IMG/VR virus record: IMGVR_UViG_3300028557_000015
Coordinates: 1-64,000 of that record
DNA from: a virus
Strand: one strand, 5' to 3'
Length of the DNA: 64,000 nucleotides
A program made the position numbers and the translations under genes. A model generated the notes under the pieces. The model had not been told where the DNA came from and did no database searches. It saw nothing but the letters and a program-made list of their open reading frames with translations. Below are positions 61,666-64,000 of the stretch, piece after piece. How positions within the stretch are numbered: the first letter of the stretch is position 1; every line of letters begins with the position of its first letter.

Positions 61666-62619
61666 TTAAGATACTGAAACTGAACCAGCCAATGAGATTG
61701 TACCCCATGTATTGGCTAAATTAGTAACTTCTGGTGGACGAACTGTTAATACTGTTGTTGAACCTGTACCAACTGTTAAGCCGTTTGGAATTTCATCCCA
61801 AACTGTAGTGATTGTAATAACGTTACCAACGTCACCATTACTACCAACTGTACCATTTGTCTTAACAAAGATGTTGATGTTAGTTGATAGATAACCTGCT
61901 GGGCCGGTTGATGCTGTTTGATAGTAAACATTAGCATTACTTGTTGTTAGTGCATAGTAACCGCTGTTAGCACTGATAGTTGGTGAATTTCCACCACCAC
62001 CTATACGTGTGACACCGCTATATGGTGTTCCAGCAATAGTTACTGTACCTGATGTAGGAGCAGACAATACAACTGTACCAACATTAGAACACAAGTTATT
62101 TAATAATAAATTGATACCGGCAGTATTATTAGCATGTGATACAGTCATTGCTAATTGACCACCTGAATTAAAGAAGTAACGTGCCGCATCTCCGTTTGCA
62201 AAAGTAACTGTTTGCGTAAAGGTTGCAATACTTGTCCAAGTGGCACCGGCTACTACAGTATTTGATGTAGTAGAGCTTTGCGTTGCCGCATTCAATCTAC
62301 TTGTATAAATGGTTGTTAGATTAGTAGGAATAGCAGAAAGATATGTAATTGTTCCACCTGTTGCTGGGGCAGTTACGCTGGTGATAGAAGTACCCTGATG
62401 TGTGGCTGCATTTGCAGTTCTATTTACTAAATTAGCCCAACTTGATGCTAAAATAGTATCACCGGTTGCAACGTTTGCTAATGCAGGTTGACCATAACCA
62501 GCTGTGGTACCACCGGTAGCCCAAACAGTATTCAATGTTCCTGATGCTGTAGCCGGGTTTCCTCCAACTAAAGCATTGTAATCTGCGGCTGCAATTGTTT
62601 GATATTGTGCGTAACTCAT
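61666..62619 (-). CDS. Tail-fibre-like structural protein
   Basis: A 317-residue protein rich in Thr, Ser, Asn, Ala and Gly, starting MSYAQYQTIAAADYNALVG. The alternating pattern suggests a beta-helical or fibrous virion protein. No catalytic motif or signal peptide. It is flanked by another fibre-like gene, with a good ribosome site (AAGGATAA). The exact part of the tail cannot be said. Confidence 0.65.
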   Translation of the reverse strand: MSYAQYQTIAAADYNALVGGNPATASGTLNTVWATGGTTAGYGQPALANVATGDTILASSWANLVNRTANAATHQGTSITSVTAPATGGTITYLSAIPTNLTTIYTSRLNAATQSSTTSNTVVAGATWTSIATFTQTVTFANGDAARYFFNSGGQLAMTVSHANNTAGINLLLNNLCSNVGTVVLSAPTSGTVTIAGTPYSGVTRIGGGGNSPTISANSGYYALTTSNANVYYQTASTGPAGYLSTNINIFVKTNGTVGSNGDVGNVITITTVWDEIPNGLTVGTGSTTVLTVRPPEVTNLANTWGTISLAGSVSVS

Positions 62620-62628
62620 TGTTTATCC

Positions 62629-63861
62629 TTAATTTATTTTAACGAAGGCTTCTACGGCCCCTATTTCATCTGTCAGTTTATCTTCCAATGAACGACCGAT
62701 AGTGTTGAATGCAGTTGCCTCACCCTTTTGTGCGGCACGTGCCATACCATTGCCTGCGCTTACTAAACGCTGGCCTTTTTTAACTTTACCTATAACCTTA
62801 ACTTGAACTCGTCCACCAACTGCAATTGCAGGATGGGTGTCATCATTACCTGCCATAGCGTTCATCAAGTAACCCGCAGTTGACGATACAACACCAAATA
62901 CATCTTCTGATAATTCGTATTGCACCGCAGTAATTTCTTTGTCTCCGCCCATCTCAACAACAGTACCTGCATCATAGAAAGCATCAGCTTCAAAGCGTTC
63001 TGCCAAGTCAGCATAAGTTGACTGTAGTCGTGATCCTGCACTTAGTGTGAAATTACCTGTCATTGTACCGGCTGTTGTATTTGATCCAGTTGTTAATGTT
63101 GTTAATGTAACAGTTGTTGCAAGAATTGCGCCGTTGTATACTGGTAGAAGTGCTTGTACATTACTATTTGAGTAAGTGCCTCCAAAATTGATATTGGCGC
63201 CATTGGCATAATAATAACCATCTGTTCTAATACCTAAGGGACTACCTACTCCGCCTACCACTAAGTTACCACCAGTAACCCACATACTTGTACCAGCAAT
63301 GCTATTAGCAGTACCTGCACCGTTCTGAGTTAATACACCTGTTAATGTTACTGCGGTTGACTGTGATCCTGCATTGATAGATTGAGTAAACAATGAACCA
63401 ATATTACCAGTACCAATGTTTGCTGTACCTGAACTAATATTTGCTGTAGAACTTACAGAAATATTTGTAAAAATTCCATTTGCGCCTTGAACATTATTAA
63501 CAGCAGTAACATTATTTGCTGATAAATTACCGGTAACTTGAACTGAACCAAAAGTAGTTGTGGAGTTTGCTGAACTTACAGCTAATGACACCCACGCATT
63601 TGCGTTTGATAATCCATCTGTAGGGCAAACATACAATGTGTTTGCATTAGTGTTATACCATAATTGACCAGTTAACGGATTAGCTGGTGGTGTTGTATCT
63701 GCAAAATTTTCTAGTTGGTGAACAAAGTTTGTGTCTAGTGTTTGACCATAACCAGCAAAGTTTCTTCCAGGAAGTCCTACGGAAGTGCTAGTGGTATTTA
63801 TGGTACCGTCAGCGATGGTCGTTAGAACAGTTCCATCACTTTTTACAATTGTATATGCCAT
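62629..63861 (-). CDS. Tail fibre-like protein with conserved C-terminal domain
   Basis: A 410-residue protein. The N-terminal part (about 1-90) has GYGQTLDTNFVHQLENFA and TGQLWYNT, motifs frequent in long-tail-fibre-like proteins of large phages. The middle is a beta-rich Asn/Thr repeat region. The C-terminal 140 residues (from YADLAERFEADAFYD) include ALAVGGRVQVKV-like strands and resemble a Peptidase_G2-like or chaperone-type end domain, which could trim or fold the fibre. The specific class is uncertain. It has a late box and a GGAG ribosome site. Confidence 0.7.
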   Translation of the reverse strand: MAYTIVKSDGTVLTTIADGTINTTSTSVGLPGRNFAGYGQTLDTNFVHQLENFADTTPPANPLTGQLWYNTNANTLYVCPTDGLSNANAWVSLAVSSANSTTTFGSVQVTGNLSANNVTAVNNVQGANGIFTNISVSSTANISSGTANIGTGNIGSLFTQSINAGSQSTAVTLTGVLTQNGAGTANSIAGTSMWVTGGNLVVGGVGSPLGIRTDGYYYANGANINFGGTYSNSNVQALLPVYNGAILATTVTLTTLTTGSNTTAGTMTGNFTLSAGSRLQSTYADLAERFEADAFYDAGTVVEMGGDKEITAVQYELSEDVFGVVSSTAGYLMNAMAGNDDTHPAIAVGGRVQVKVIGKVKKGQRLVSAGNGMARAAQKGEATAFNTIGRSLEDKLTDEIGAVEAFVKIN

Positions 63862-63885
63862 TTATATTACTCCGGTGTTCTCTTT

Positions 63886-63893
63886 TATTTATC
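63886..63893 (-). promoter_or_regulatory. T4-like late promoter box of the fibre genes
   Basis: GATAAATA on the minus strand with a 24-base leader and GGAG before ATG 63861. Confidence 0.6.
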
Positions 63894-63954
63894 TTATATC
63901 GTCACTAAGTTCGTTAGTGCTTGGATTCTGACAGTATAATCTATCTGAATTTGT

Positions 63955-64000
63955 CTATTTAAACTCTTTTGGACTGGGTGAAAAATAACGTGCGTCAATA
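63955..64000 (-). CDS. C-terminal end of an upstream gene
   Basis: The minus strand reads a frame ending IDARYFSPSPKEFK followed by TAG at 63955-63957, and runs off the window edge. It is probably the end of a further virion gene. Only 14 residues are visible. Confidence 0.4.
   Translation of the reverse strand, partial: IDARYFSPSPKEFK

Noticed and set aside
63903-63919. Hairpin CACTAA-TTAGTG as a terminator
   Set aside because: It has no T run on either strand and only six pairs. It lies just after the stop of the truncated upstream gene but is too weak to call.
1-64000. CRISPR arrays, transposases and integration sites
   Set aside because: I saw no regularly spaced direct repeats, no transposase motifs and no integrase. 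The repeats found are within proteins or are promoter motifs.

Overview
The window looks like part of the genome of a large T4-related tailed phage (myovirus type) from an uncultured source. It carries a UvsX recombinase, a UvsY-like mediator, a gp32-type single-strand DNA binding protein, a gp17-type large terminase, T4-style late promoter boxes (NATAAATA), thymidylate synthase, spanins and tail-fibre-like proteins. The sequence is AT-rich. Nearly all genes lie on the minus strand in tight operons with ATGA or TAATG junctions. No rRNA, tRNA, transposase or CRISPR array was seen. A circularly permuted tmRNA gene points to a host or donor lineage that uses permuted ssrA (alphaproteobacteria, some betaproteobacteria and some cyanobacteria are known to), but the host cannot be fixed from this window.

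Layout: 1-1,520 holds a truncated AAA+ ATPase and a small conserved protein behind strong sigma70-like promoters. 1,547-4,145 is a plus-strand island of two tandem paralogues, facing a SPASM-type radical SAM gene. 4,142-13,701 is the replication, recombination and packaging block (UvsY-like, UvsX, gp32, two large unknown proteins, terminase). 13,737-23,587 mixes a methyltransferase, small structural proteins, spanin-type lysis genes, a sugar module (DegT aminotransferase and NAD-dependent epimerase) interrupted by a homing endonuclease, thymidylate synthase and an FkbM-like methyltransferase. 23,650-30,771 holds a lipoprotein with a glycosidase-like barrel, small unknowns, and a MoxR/VWA pair driven by the same promoter family as the first ATPase. 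30,868-31,656 has a GIY-YIG endonuclease beside the permuted tmRNA gene.

31,649-61,614 is the most remarkable part. It is about 30 kb of almost gap-free minus-strand genes: fourteen radical SAM proteins (a fifteenth is at 4,142-5,167), a NodU/CmcH-type carbamoyltransferase, three SGNH hydrolases, a short-chain-dehydrogenase-like protein, three glycosyltransferase-like proteins, and a 1,357-residue protein with thirteen Trp/Tyr-rich repeats. Twelve of the fourteen have a four-cysteine motif in front of the radical SAM core, as in the N-terminal twitch radical SAM family, with very constant spacing. 61,666 to the end carries tail-fibre-like genes.

Working hypothesis (inference): the island encodes a phage-borne modification pathway acting on a glycan, a virion protein, or both. 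No small precursor-peptide gene lies between the radical SAM genes, which argues against an ordinary RiPP cluster. Transcription appears split between sigma70-like promoters with an invariant TTGACAATAAAT core (ATPase, MoxR/VWA genes) and T4-like late promoters, several placed so close to the start codon that the mRNAs would be leaderless.
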